NCBI RefSeq assembly: GCF_003610255.1
Contig: NZ_RAPS01000001.1
Location: 2,294,001-2,358,000, forward strand
DNA length: 64,000 nt
From: Streptomyces sp. TLI_171
GTDB taxonomy: Bacteria; Actinomycetota; Actinomycetes; Streptomycetales; Streptomycetaceae
Reading direction: 5' to 3'
Within the stretch, counting starts at the first letter, position 1, and every line of letters begins with the position of its first letter. The notes below the pieces were generated by a model. That model searched no databases. It saw only the letters and a list, made by a program, of their open reading frames with translations, and was not told where the DNA came from. Both the position numbers and the translations under genes were made by a program. Positions 33,897 through 41,957 of the stretch are shown here, piece by piece.

Positions 33897-36800
33897 TCAC
33901 GCCTCGGCGCCGTAGAACAGCCGCTCCACCGCACGGCGGGCGCGCCGCGTCGTCCGGCGGTACTCGTCCAGCAGCTCGCCGGAGTGCCCCACGCCGTAGC
34001 CCAGGTAGCGGGCCACCCCGGCGAGTTCGCGCGCGTCGCCCGGGAACGAGTCCCCGGCCCGGCCGCGGACCAGCATGACCGCGGCCCGCACCCGGGAGGC
34101 CAGCACCCACGCGGCGTCGAGCACCTCCGCGTCCTCCCGGTCCACCAGCCCGGCCGCCGCCGCGGCGGCCAGCGCGGCCCTGGTCCGGGTGGTGCGCAGC
34201 TCCGGCACCTCGTGGCCGTGCTGGAGCTGCAGCAGCTGGACCGTCCACTCGACGTCGGCGAGGCCGCCCCGGCCGATCTTGGTGTGGGTGGTGGGATCGG
34301 CCCCGCGCGGCAGCCGCTCCGCCTCGATCCTCGCCTTGATCCGGCGGATCTCGATCAGGTCCCGCTCGGAGACCCCCGTCCCGGGGAAGCGCAGCGGGTC
34401 GATCAGCAGCCGGAACCGCTCCCCCAGCTCCGCGTCGCCGACCATCGGCTCCGCCCGCAGCAGCGCCTGGCTCTCCCAGGCGTGCGACCACCGCGCGTAG
34501 TACGCGGCGTAGGAGCTGAGGGTCCGCACCAGCCGACCCTGCCGGCCCTCCGGGCGGAGGTCCGCGTCGACCAGCAGCGGGGGCTCCACCGAGGGCGCGG
34601 CCAGCAGCGTCCGCAGCTCGTGGATCACCGCCTGCGCGGCCTTCGCGGCGTCCTCGTCGAGCACCCCGAGCCGGGGCTCGTGGACGAACAGCACGTCCGC
34701 GTCCGAGCCGTAGCCCAGCTCGTGGCCGCCGAACCGGCCCATCCCGATGATCGAGATCCGGGTGGGCAGCTCGCCGTTGCGGGCCTCCCAGCCGTTGACC
34801 GCGGCGCGCAGCGCGCCCTGCAGGGTGGCGGCCGTGATCGAGGTCAGCGCCTCGCCCGCCACGTCCAGCGCCGCCGGGTCGTCCGCGCCGAGGCGCCCGA
34901 GCAGGTCGGCGGCCGCCGTGCGGAACAGCTCCCGCCGCCGCACGGCGCGCACGGCCGCCACCCCCGCGGCCGGATCGGCCGCCCGGCCGACGGCGGCCAG
35001 GATCTCCGCCTCCAGCGCCGGCCGGCCGCGCGGGGCGAGCCCGTTCGGGTCGCCGAGCATCGCGACCGCCTCCGGGGCGCGCAGCAGCAGGTCGGGCGCG
35101 AGCCGCCCGGCGGACAGCACCCGGGCCAGCTGCTCGGCGGCGGCGCCCTCGTCCCGCAGCAGGCGCAGGTACCAGGGGGTGCGGCCGAGCGCGTCGGAGA
35201 CCTGGCGGAAGTTCAGCAGGCCGGCGTCCGGGTCGGCGGAGTCGGCGAACCAGCCGAGCAGCACCGGCAGCAGGGTGCGCTGGATCGCGGCCTTCCGGCT
35301 GACCCCCGAGGCCAGCGCCGAGATGTGCCGCAGCGCGGCGGCCGGATCGGCGTAGCCGAGCGCGGCCAGCCGCTGCTTGGCGGCCTCGGTGGACAGCCCC
35401 GCCGCGCCGGCCCGGGTGACCCTCAGCTCGGCCACCGGCAGTTCCGCGACGGCGTCCAGCAGCGGGCGGTAGAACAGTCGCTCGTGCAGCCGCCGCACCT
35501 CGACGGCGTGCCGCTTCCACTCCCGTTGCAGCGCGGCCACCGGGTCGGCCCGGCCGGTCTCCCCGACGAACGCGGCGTCGTTGATCAGCGGGGTCATGGT
35601 GCGGGCCAGCCGGCGCAGGTCCGCGGGATCGGTGGGCATCAGGTGGGTGCGGCGCAGCCGTTGCAGCTGGATGCGGTGCTCCAGCGACCGCAGGAAGCGG
35701 TACGCGCCGTCCAGCGAGGCCGCGTCGGCCCGCCCGACGTACCCGCCCGCGCTCAGCGCCGCCAGCGCCTCCAGGGTGTTGCCGCTGCGCAGCGACTCGT
35801 CGGTGCGCCCGTGCACCAGCTGCAGCAGCTGCACCGAGAACTCCACGTCGCGCAGCCCGCCCGGGCCGAGCTTCAGCTGCCGGTCGACCTCGCCCGCCGG
35901 GATCGCGTCGATCACCCGGCGGCGCATCTGCTGCACGTCGGTGACGAAGTTCTCCCGGGCGGCGGCCTGCCACACCATCGGGGCGATCGCCTCGGCGTAG
36001 GCGCGGCCGAGCTCGGCGTCGCCGGCCACCGGGCGGGCCTTCAGCAGCGCCTGGAACTCCCAGGTCTTGGCCCAGCGCTGGTAGTACGCGAGGTGGCTGG
36101 CGAGGGTGCGCACCAGCGGCCCGTTGCGGCCCTCGGGGCGCAGGTTGGCGTCGACCGGCCAGATGGTGCCCTCGCCGGTGGTGTCGGAGCACAGCCGCAT
36201 GGTGGCCGCGGCCAGCCGGGTGGCGGCCTGCATGGCGCGCTGCTCCTCGACGCCCTCGCGCGGCTCCGCGACGAAGACCACGTCCACGTCGGAGACGTAG
36301 TTGAGCTCGCGCCCGCCGCACTTGCCCATGCCGATGACCGCCAGCCGGCAGGCCGCGGCCGCCGCCGGGTCCTGCTCGGCGGCCAGCTCGAGCGCGGTCT
36401 GCAGGGTGGCCCCGGCCAGGTCGGCCAGTTCGGCCGCGGCCTGCGGCAGGTCGGTGGTGCCGGACAGGTCGCGGGCGGCGATCGCCAGCAGGCAGCGCCG
36501 GTACGCGGCCCGCAGCGCGTCCGCCTTGTTGCCCGTCGCGGAGTCCACCCGGCGGGCCAGCTCGCTCAGGAACTCGCCCCGGCCCGGGTGGATGTCGCGC
36601 AGTTCGAAGGTGACCAGGGCGTGCCAGTCCCGGGGGTGCCGCGCCAGGTGGTCGGCGAGCGCGGTGGACGCGCCCAGCACCCCCAGCAGGCGGTCCCGCA
36701 GCGGCTTCGAGGTGGTGAGGGTGTCGCGCAGGGTGTGCCGCTCGTGCGGATCGAGCGCCTCCAGCAGCCGGGCCAGCCCGAACAGCGCCTGGTCGGGGTC

Positions 36801-36965
36801 GGCGGCCGCCCCCAGCGCGTCCAGCAGCACCGGGTCGCTCGCGAGCCCGTGCAGCGCGGGCTCGGCCAGCAGCCGCACCGCCTGGTCCGGATCGGAGAAC
36901 CCCCGCCGCACCAGTCGGGTCTCCAGCCGGCTGACCCGGCTGCCGGCCCGTTCCTCGTTCGTCAT
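33897..36965 (-). CDS. glnE: bifunctional glutamine synthetase adenylyltransferase/deadenylase
   Basis: 1022 residues; ATG 36965 follows GGAGGGG. Two nucleotidyltransferase domains are present: the N-terminal deadenylase has NYVSDVDVVFV and the C-terminal adenylylase GYGSDADVLFVHEP, each followed by the helical GlnD-type PII-uridylyltransferase-like region (RIQLQRLRRTHLM; GLADVEWTVQLLQLQHG). GlnE adds or removes AMP on GlnA-type glutamine synthetase according to nitrogen state. It lies two genes from glnA2 and near nadE, an order I know from Streptomyces chromosomes. The target GlnA itself is not in the window. Confidence 0.96.
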   Translation of the reverse strand: MTNEERAGSRVSRLETRLVRRGFSDPDQAVRLLAEPALHGLASDPVLLDALGAAADPDQALFGLARLLEALDPHERHTLRDTLTTSKPLRDRLLGVLGASTALADHLARHPRDWHALVTFELRDIHPGRGEFLSELARRVDSATGNKADALRAAYRRCLLAIAARDLSGTTDLPQAAAELADLAGATLQTALELAAEQDPAAAAACRLAVIGMGKCGGRELNYVSDVDVVFVAEPREGVEEQRAMQAATRLAAATMRLCSDTTGEGTIWPVDANLRPEGRNGPLVRTLASHLAYYQRWAKTWEFQALLKARPVAGDAELGRAYAEAIAPMVWQAAARENFVTDVQQMRRRVIDAIPAGEVDRQLKLGPGGLRDVEFSVQLLQLVHGRTDESLRSGNTLEALAALSAGGYVGRADAASLDGAYRFLRSLEHRIQLQRLRRTHLMPTDPADLRRLARTMTPLINDAAFVGETGRADPVAALQREWKRHAVEVRRLHERLFYRPLLDAVAELPVAELRVTRAGAAGLSTEAAKQRLAALGYADPAAALRHISALASGVSRKAAIQRTLLPVLLGWFADSADPDAGLLNFRQVSDALGRTPWYLRLLRDEGAAAEQLARVLSAGRLAPDLLLRAPEAVAMLGDPNGLAPRGRPALEAEILAAVGRAADPAAGVAAVRAVRRRELFRTAAADLLGRLGADDPAALDVAGEALTSITAATLQGALRAAVNGWEARNGELPTRISIIGMGRFGGHELGYGSDADVLFVHEPRLGVLDEDAAKAAQAVIHELRTLLAAPSVEPPLLVDADLRPEGRQGRLVRTLSSYAAYYARWSHAWESQALLRAEPMVGDAELGERFRLLIDPLRFPGTGVSERDLIEIRRIKARIEAERLPRGADPTTHTKIGRGGLADVEWTVQLLQLQHGHEVPELRTTRTRAALAAAAAAGLVDREDAEVLDAAWVLASRVRAAVMLVRGRAGDSFPGDARELAGVARYLGYGVGHSGELLDEYRRTTRRARRAVERLFYGAEA

Positions 36966-37075
36966 CGCCTCGCCCCTCCACCGCGACCTGGACCCGCTGG
37001 GGTGTGCGAGTCGGGCCCGGAAACCCAGCCTACGGTCGCCGGGCGCCCTCCTGCCGCCGCGGACCTGGGCCGTCG

Positions 37076-38323
37076 TCAGGTTCCGGCGGCCGCCGGGTCG
37101 ACCCGTTCCGGGAGCCGGCCCACCAGGTGCCACAGCACCGCGGCGACCAGCACGGATCCGGTGGCCGCGGCTCCGGTCAGGGTCAGGTCCGGCCGGTGCC
37201 GGAGCGCGCCGAGCAGCGACCCGAGCCCGCCCGCCCCGCCGCCGATCGCGGTGAGCACCAGTCTGCGCCGGTCCGACATCCGGGTGATGACGGTCCGTCG
37301 GCCCTGCCGTCCGGTCCAGGAGGTCAGGTGTCTGCCCAGCACCCATTCGCGGAACATCACCCACAGCGACAGCAGCGCCCCCAGCGTGCCCACCAGCAGG
37401 TAGGCCGGGTAGTTCACCAGCGTCCGCCGGATCCCGATCTGCAGGCTGGCCGTGCCGAGGGTGATCACGCCCATGACCAGGAACCACCAGCCCATCCAGC
37501 GGAAGGTGTCGAATTCCGCGAATCCGGTGGCCAGGTGGTAAAGCAGCGAGACATATCCGCTGGCGAGCAGTGCGCTGTCCACGAGCATCGCGCCGAACAC
37601 CCGGGTGAATCCCCAGCTGCGGAAGAACAGCCCGCGGTGTTTGTACAGGGCCTGGGCCCAGCCGGCCGCCCAGCGGTGGGTCTGCCGCCAGTAGACCCGC
37701 CAGCTGCCCGGGTCCCGGACGCAGACGTACGCGCCCGGCACGAAGCCCGCCCGCAGGCCGGAGCGGTTCATCTTCAGGGCCAGTTCGACGTCCTCGCAGA
37801 GGCTGTCGGTGGACCACCCGTCGACCGACCGGACCGCGTCGGTGCGGTAGACCCCGGCGCAGCCGGAGAGCACCGCCACCCAGCCGTGCCAGGACTCCAC
37901 CGTCCGCGACATCCGGTGGGCGGCCGCCCACTCGATGGTCCGCGAGCGCTGGAACACCCCCTTCACGCTGTGCGGCGTGACGGACATGCAGACGCCGCCG
38001 AAGCCCTTCTCCCCCATCCTGACCAGGCACGTCTCCAGCACGTCGGGGGAGGCGAAGTAGCCGTCGGCGTCGAGCAGGGCCACGTACTCGGTGGTCACCT
38101 CCGCGAGGGCGAGGTTCAGCGAGCGCGGCTTGCTCTCCTGGTGGACCTCCAGGACGTCGGCGCCGCACCGCCGGGCGATCCCGGCGGTGTCGTCGGTGCA
38201 CGCGTCCGCGACGACCAGCACCCGGACCGGCCGGACCGTCTGCGCCAGTGCGGACTCCACCGCGTCAGCGATGAAGTCCGCCTCGTCGTGTGCCGGGATC
38301 AGCACGGTGACGGCGTAGGTCAC
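37076..38323 (-). CDS. processive family 2 glycosyltransferase (polysaccharide synthase)
   Basis: 415 residues from GTG 38323. The cytoplasmic GT-A domain carries TVLIPAHDEADFIADAV, DACTDD, DADGYF (about 86), the acceptor Asp in EDVELALKM (about 178) and QTHRW (QxxRW, about 216). Together these D,D,D,QxxRW residues define processive synthases of hyaluronan, cellulose or poly-GlcNAc type. Four or five C-terminal helices follow (VFGAMLVDSALLASGYVSLLY, WMGWWFLVMGVITLGTA, YLLVGTLGALLSLWVMF). The start overlaps the stop of a 34-residue membrane peptide (GTGA), and a GH16 enzyme and a sortase lie beside it. The polymer is unknown. Confidence 0.88.
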   Translation of the reverse strand: MTYAVTVLIPAHDEADFIADAVESALAQTVRPVRVLVVADACTDDTAGIARRCGADVLEVHQESKPRSLNLALAEVTTEYVALLDADGYFASPDVLETCLVRMGEKGFGGVCMSVTPHSVKGVFQRSRTIEWAAAHRMSRTVESWHGWVAVLSGCAGVYRTDAVRSVDGWSTDSLCEDVELALKMNRSGLRAGFVPGAYVCVRDPGSWRVYWRQTHRWAAGWAQALYKHRGLFFRSWGFTRVFGAMLVDSALLASGYVSLLYHLATGFAEFDTFRWMGWWFLVMGVITLGTASLQIGIRRTLVNYPAYLLVGTLGALLSLWVMFREWVLGRHLTSWTGRQGRRTVITRMSDRRRLVLTAIGGGAGGLGSLLGALRHRPDLTLTGAAATGSVLVAAVLWHLVGRLPERVDPAAAGT

Positions 38324-38424
38324 CGGCGCGAGAACCACTTCACGGCCGCGCCGATGGCGGCGGTGGCCCCGCCGGCCGCCAGCAGGGCCAGCGAGGCGAC
38401 GCCGGTGTGAGCAAGTCCGTACAT
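38320..38424 (-). CDS. 34-residue membrane peptide coupled to the glycosyltransferase
   Basis: ATG 38424 has GGAGAAACC upstream, a good ribosome-binding site. The peptide begins MYGLAHTGVASLALLAAGG, continues with an Ala/Gly-rich stretch to form one membrane helix, and ends KWFSRR. Its TGA overlaps the GTG of the glycosyltransferase (GTGA), which otherwise lacks a strong ribosome-binding site, so expression of the two is coupled. Small membrane subunits are known to assist other polysaccharide synthases; that role is inferred. I do not recognise the family. Confidence 0.65.
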   Translation of the reverse strand: MYGLAHTGVASLALLAAGGATAAIGAAVKWFSRR

Positions 38425-38478
38425 GGTTTCTCCATTTGACTGGTCCGAGTGCGAATCGTCGGGATTTACCGGCACATA

Positions 38479-38495
38479 TTCGAACTGATTTCGAA
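38479..38495. promoter_or_regulatory. TTCGAA-N5-TTCGAA element in the GT2/GH16 divergent promoter
   Basis: Two palindromic TTCGAA hexamers at 11-bp pitch, flanked by ATA and ATAT, lie in an A+T-rich patch 55-71 bp upstream of the small peptide ATG. It may control both the GT2 operon and the divergent GH16 gene. Confidence 0.4.
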
Positions 38496-38663
38496 ATATC
38501 CGGATCGCCGCCCGTGAAGCCGGACCAAGAATTACCACGGGCCCCGGATCCGCCCGCCGGTAACACACCGTCAGATGACGCCCCGCCGGCTCCGGCTCCG
38601 CCGATTCATCCGGTCGGCCCCGTCCCTGCGCGCACCGGCCCGCCGGAGGCGATCCTGAACGCC

Positions 38664-39536
38664 ATGCTGACCCGCTTCCTCCTCGCCGTGGCGACCGGCC
38701 TCTCCGTCGCCCTCGTCCCGATACCGGCCGCGGCCGCCGCCCCCTCCACTCCCGCGCAGGACAGACCGGTGCTGGTCGAACGGTTCGGCAATCTGGACGT
38801 CGGCCCCGGTCGGACCTGGAGCTGGCAGAGCGCGGCCTACGCCAACTGCACGGAGAACCCCGACAGTTGGAAGCTCGACCGGCTGACCCGCTCCGCGCTG
38901 TCGGTGCATCAGGGCCACCTGCTCGTCACGGCCACCCACCGCGACGACGGCGCCTGGAACACCGGCCTGCTGACCACCGGCGACTCCTGCGACTCCGGCG
39001 GCAACGGGGTCGAGGTCCGCACCGGCGACACGGTGCTGGTCCACGTCCGCCTGCCCGAGGCCGACAGCGGCGCCTGGCCCTGCCTGTGGACCTGGCGGGA
39101 CGGCGGCAACGAGATGGACATCTTCGAGTGGTACGCCGACCATCCCGACCGGATCGAGTTCGTCAACCACGTCAGGTCGGGCAGCACCGTCTACAGCGAC
39201 CCGACCATCGGGGCCGGCCGCTGGATCTACGTGGCGGCGCGGCTCGGCGCCGACAACGACACCTGGTACGTCGGTCCGACCCAGGACTCGCTCACCGAGG
39301 TGTGGTCCGACCACACCGGAGTGGGACCGGACTTCTCCGCCTACCTGATCCTCAACCTCTCCATCAGCGACGGCAGCTTCCACCAGCCGCCGGCCGGGAC
39401 CGCCCCGGTCACCATGGAGGTGGACCTGCTGACCGTCGAGCGCCCGACCCGCCGTCAGCGCAGCTCCGCCGGCGGCGTCCTGGCCCCGTCCACCGGCTCC
39501 TCCCGCACCAGGCTCCCCCAGACCACCAGCCGGTAG
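38664..39536 (+). CDS. secreted GH16-family glycoside hydrolase
   Basis: 290 residues. The N-terminus MLTRFLLAVATGLSVALVP ... AAAA is a signal peptide cleaved near residue 26. A beta-jelly-roll domain follows with the GH16 active-site pattern ExDxxE in NEMDIFEW (Glu about 150 and 154). GH16 enzymes cleave or transglycosylate beta-1,3- or beta-1,4-glucans and galactans. Divergent from the processive glycosyltransferase, it may trim or remodel that polymer. Its last 82 bp overlap the 3' end of the convergent sortase gene. The ribosome-binding site (GGAGG) is about 14 bp from the ATG, rather far. Confidence 0.82.
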   Translation: MLTRFLLAVATGLSVALVPIPAAAAAPSTPAQDRPVLVERFGNLDVGPGRTWSWQSAAYANCTENPDSWKLDRLTRSALSVHQGHLLVTATHRDDGAWNTGLLTTGDSCDSGGNGVEVRTGDTVLVHVRLPEADSGAWPCLWTWRDGGNEMDIFEWYADHPDRIEFVNHVRSGSTVYSDPTIGAGRWIYVAARLGADNDTWYVGPTQDSLTEVWSDHTGVGPDFSAYLILNLSISDGSFHQPPAGTAPVTMEVDLLTVERPTRRQRSSAGGVLAPSTGSSRTRLPQTTSR

Positions 39537-40147
39537 CGCGAGGTGTACACCGGCGTGCAGGTCGTCAGCGTGATGTAGCGCCCCGGCGAGCGGTACGGCG
39601 AGCCGACCGGCACCGGCGCGATCACCCCGGCGTTGTCCGGCGAGGTCTCCGGCAGCACGCCGTCGACCCGGTACACGTACCAGCGGTCCCTGGTCTCGAC
39701 GACCAGCGGGTCGCCGGGTCCGACCCGGTCCAGGTCGTGGAACTTCGCACCGTGCCCGTCCCGGTGCGCCGCCAGCGCGAAGTTCCCCTCCCGGTCCCAG
39801 GGCATCGCCGCGCGGTACGGCGTGGTGTACACCCCCGCCACCCCGTCCGCGAGGGTGTCGCCGTCCGTCCCGACCCTGATCAGCACCTGGTACCCGCGGC
39901 CCATCGCGGGCACGTGCAGCAGACCGATGTCCTCGCCGACCGCGGGCGGCGGCGGAGCGGCCGCCACCGCGGGCGGCGCCGACCACGTGCCGCGCAGCCG
40001 CCCGACCGCCCGGTCCGCCGCCCGGTCCGCCACCCCGTCGGTCCACCAGACCGCGTACCCGGCGAACAGCACCACCAGCACCCCCGCCGTGATCAGCAGG
40101 TCCCCCACCACCCGCCCGACGCCCGACCCAGCCCGCACCTTCACCAC
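39455..40147 (-). CDS. class E-like sortase
   Basis: 230 residues from GTG 40147 (an adjacent in-frame GTG at 40144 is possible). One N-terminal membrane helix (VVGDLLITAGVLVVLFAGYAVWW) anchors an extracytoplasmic sortase domain. Catalytic residues: His about 128 in ALAAHRDG, Cys197 in TLTTCTP and Arg about 205 in SRYRLVVWG. Actinobacterial class E sortases link LAxTG-type surface proteins to the cell wall. No sorting-signal protein is encoded beside it. The gene overlaps the GH16 gene tail to tail by 82 bp. Confidence 0.9.
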   Translation of the reverse strand: MVKVRAGSGVGRVVGDLLITAGVLVVLFAGYAVWWTDGVADRAADRAVGRLRGTWSAPPAVAAAPPPPAVGEDIGLLHVPAMGRGYQVLIRVGTDGDTLADGVAGVYTTPYRAAMPWDREGNFALAAHRDGHGAKFHDLDRVGPGDPLVVETRDRWYVYRVDGVLPETSPDNAGVIAPVPVGSPYRSPGRYITLTTCTPVYTSRYRLVVWGSLVREEPVDGARTPPAELR

Positions 40148-40290
40148 CCACCCGCCGTCACGCCCGCTCGCCGAACGCCACTCCACCGCGAGCACCGACC
40201 CGCCGCAAGGCGACACGCACGGCCCGCCGGCCGGGCCGCAGGCGCCGCACGGACGGGCCCTCGCCCGGCCCAGGGGCCGACAAACGGGAA

Positions 40291-40333
40291 GAGGCCCCGC
40301 CCCGGTGCGCATCCGCGCTCGGGACGGGGCCTC
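40291..40333 (-). terminator. hairpin after glnA2
   Basis: GAGGCCCCG (40291-40299) pairs with CGGGGCCTC (40325-40333), extended by an inner CCG/CGG step. It starts 33 bp past the glnA2 stop. Confidence 0.75.
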
Positions 40334-40366
40334 TCTCGTGTCCGAGTTCAGGCCGCTGAACAGGGC

Positions 40367-41728
40367 TTACAGCACCTGGAGCACCTTGCGGAGCTCGAAC
40401 GGGGTGACCTCGGAGCGGTACTCCTCCCACTCCTGGCGCTTGTTGCGGAGGAAGAAGTCGAAGACGTGCTCGCCCAGGGTTTCGGCGACGAGTTCGCTGC
40501 GCTGCATCAGGTCGATGGCTTCGCCGAGGTTCTGCGGCATGGGCTGGATGCCGAGGGCGCGGCGTTCGGCGTCGGTGAGGGCCCAGACGTCGTCGTCGGC
40601 GCCCGGCGGGAGTTCGAGGTTGTCCTCGATGCCCTTGAGGCCGGCGGCGAGGGTGACGGCGTAGGCGAGGTAGGGGTTGCAGCCGGTGTCGAGGGAACGG
40701 ACCTCGATGCGGGTGGAGCCCTGCTTGCCGGGCTTGTACATCGGGACGCGGATCAGCGCGGAGCGGTTGTTGTGGCCCCAGCAGATGTAGGAGGGGGCTT
40801 CGCCGCCGGCGCCGGCGGTGCGCTGGGAGCCGCCCCAGATGCGCTTGTAGGAGTTGACCCACTGGTTGGTGACGGCGGCGGTCTCGGCGGCGTACTTGAG
40901 CAGGCCGGCGATGAAGGAGCGGCCGACCTTGGAGAGCTGGTACTCGGCGCCGGACTCGTGGAACGCGTTGCGGTCGCCCTCGAAGAGGGAGACGTGGGTG
41001 TGCATGCCGGAGCCGGGGAAGTCGGAGAACGGCTTCGGCATGAACGAGGCGTGCACGCCCTGCTCGAGCGCGACCTCCTTCATGACCAGGCGGAAGGTCA
41101 TGATGTTGTCGGCGGTGGAGAGCGCGTCGGCGTAGCGGAGGTCGATCTCCTGCTGGCCGGGGGCGCCCTCGTGGTGGCTGAACTCGACCGAGATGCCCAT
41201 GGATTCGAGCATGGTGATGGCCTGGCGGCGGAAGTCGTGGCCGATGCCGCGCGGGGTGTGGTCGAAGTAGCCGGACTGGTCGGCGGGGGTCGGCGGGGTG
41301 CCGTCGCCGGGCAGGTCCTTGAGCAGGAAGAACTCGATCTCGGGGTGGGTGTAGAAGGTGAAGCCCTGGTCGGAGGCCTTCTCCAGGGTGCGCTTGAGGA
41401 CGTAGCGCGGGTCGGCGTAGGAGGGGGAGCCGTCGGGCATCAGGATGTCGCAGAACATCCGGGCGGTGCCGGGGTTCTCGGAGCGCCACGGCAGTATCTG
41501 GAAGGTGGTCGGGTCCGGCTTGGCGATCATGTCGGACTCGTAGACCCGGGCGAAGCCCTCGATCGCCGAGCCGTCGAAGCCGATGCCCTCCTCGAAGGCC
41601 TGTTCCAGTTCCGCCGGTGCAACCGCGACCGACTTGAGGAAACCGAGGACGTCGGTGAACCACAGTCGGACGAACCGGATGTCACGCTCCTCGAGCGTGC
41701 GAAGCACGAACTCCTGCTGCTTGCCCAT
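40367..41728 (-). CDS. glnA2: glutamine synthetase-like gamma-glutamylpolyamine synthetase GlnA2
   Basis: 453 residues; the start MGKQQEFVLRTLEERDIRFV at 41728 matches Streptomyces GlnA2 as I remember it. Catalytic signatures of the GS fold: IGFDGSAIEGF, EIEFFL, the HHEGAPGQQEIDLRYADAL metal/glutamate site, GSGMHTHVSLF, and WGHNNRSALIRVP. GlnA2 of S. coelicolor glutamylates polyamines as the first step of their catabolism rather than making glutamine, and lacks the GlnE adenylylation site. Upstream on the coding strand GTAAC-N6-GTAAA (41751-41766) resembles half a GlnR box. Confidence 0.88.
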   Translation of the reverse strand: MGKQQEFVLRTLEERDIRFVRLWFTDVLGFLKSVAVAPAELEQAFEEGIGFDGSAIEGFARVYESDMIAKPDPTTFQILPWRSENPGTARMFCDILMPDGSPSYADPRYVLKRTLEKASDQGFTFYTHPEIEFFLLKDLPGDGTPPTPADQSGYFDHTPRGIGHDFRRQAITMLESMGISVEFSHHEGAPGQQEIDLRYADALSTADNIMTFRLVMKEVALEQGVHASFMPKPFSDFPGSGMHTHVSLFEGDRNAFHESGAEYQLSKVGRSFIAGLLKYAAETAAVTNQWVNSYKRIWGGSQRTAGAGGEAPSYICWGHNNRSALIRVPMYKPGKQGSTRIEVRSLDTGCNPYLAYAVTLAAGLKGIEDNLELPPGADDDVWALTDAERRALGIQPMPQNLGEAIDLMQRSELVAETLGEHVFDFFLRNKRQEWEEYRSEVTPFELRKVLQVL

Positions 41729-41957
41729 GGGGACAGTCTCACCTCTGCTCTTTACGCGCGTGTTACGCCGCCCGCACCGGCCGGCCCGGTCCGGCGACAT
41801 GCTCGCCGGGACCGCGTCGGCACCATCATGGCGGATCTTCGCCCGCTTGCCGAGCCTGGACGGTCCTGGACGGTCCGCACGCCGAGCGGGGACCGCCGGT
41901 ACGCCGGCGGGGGCACCCCCGCGACATAGCGTCAGTTAGACGATTACACTCGGGGGC

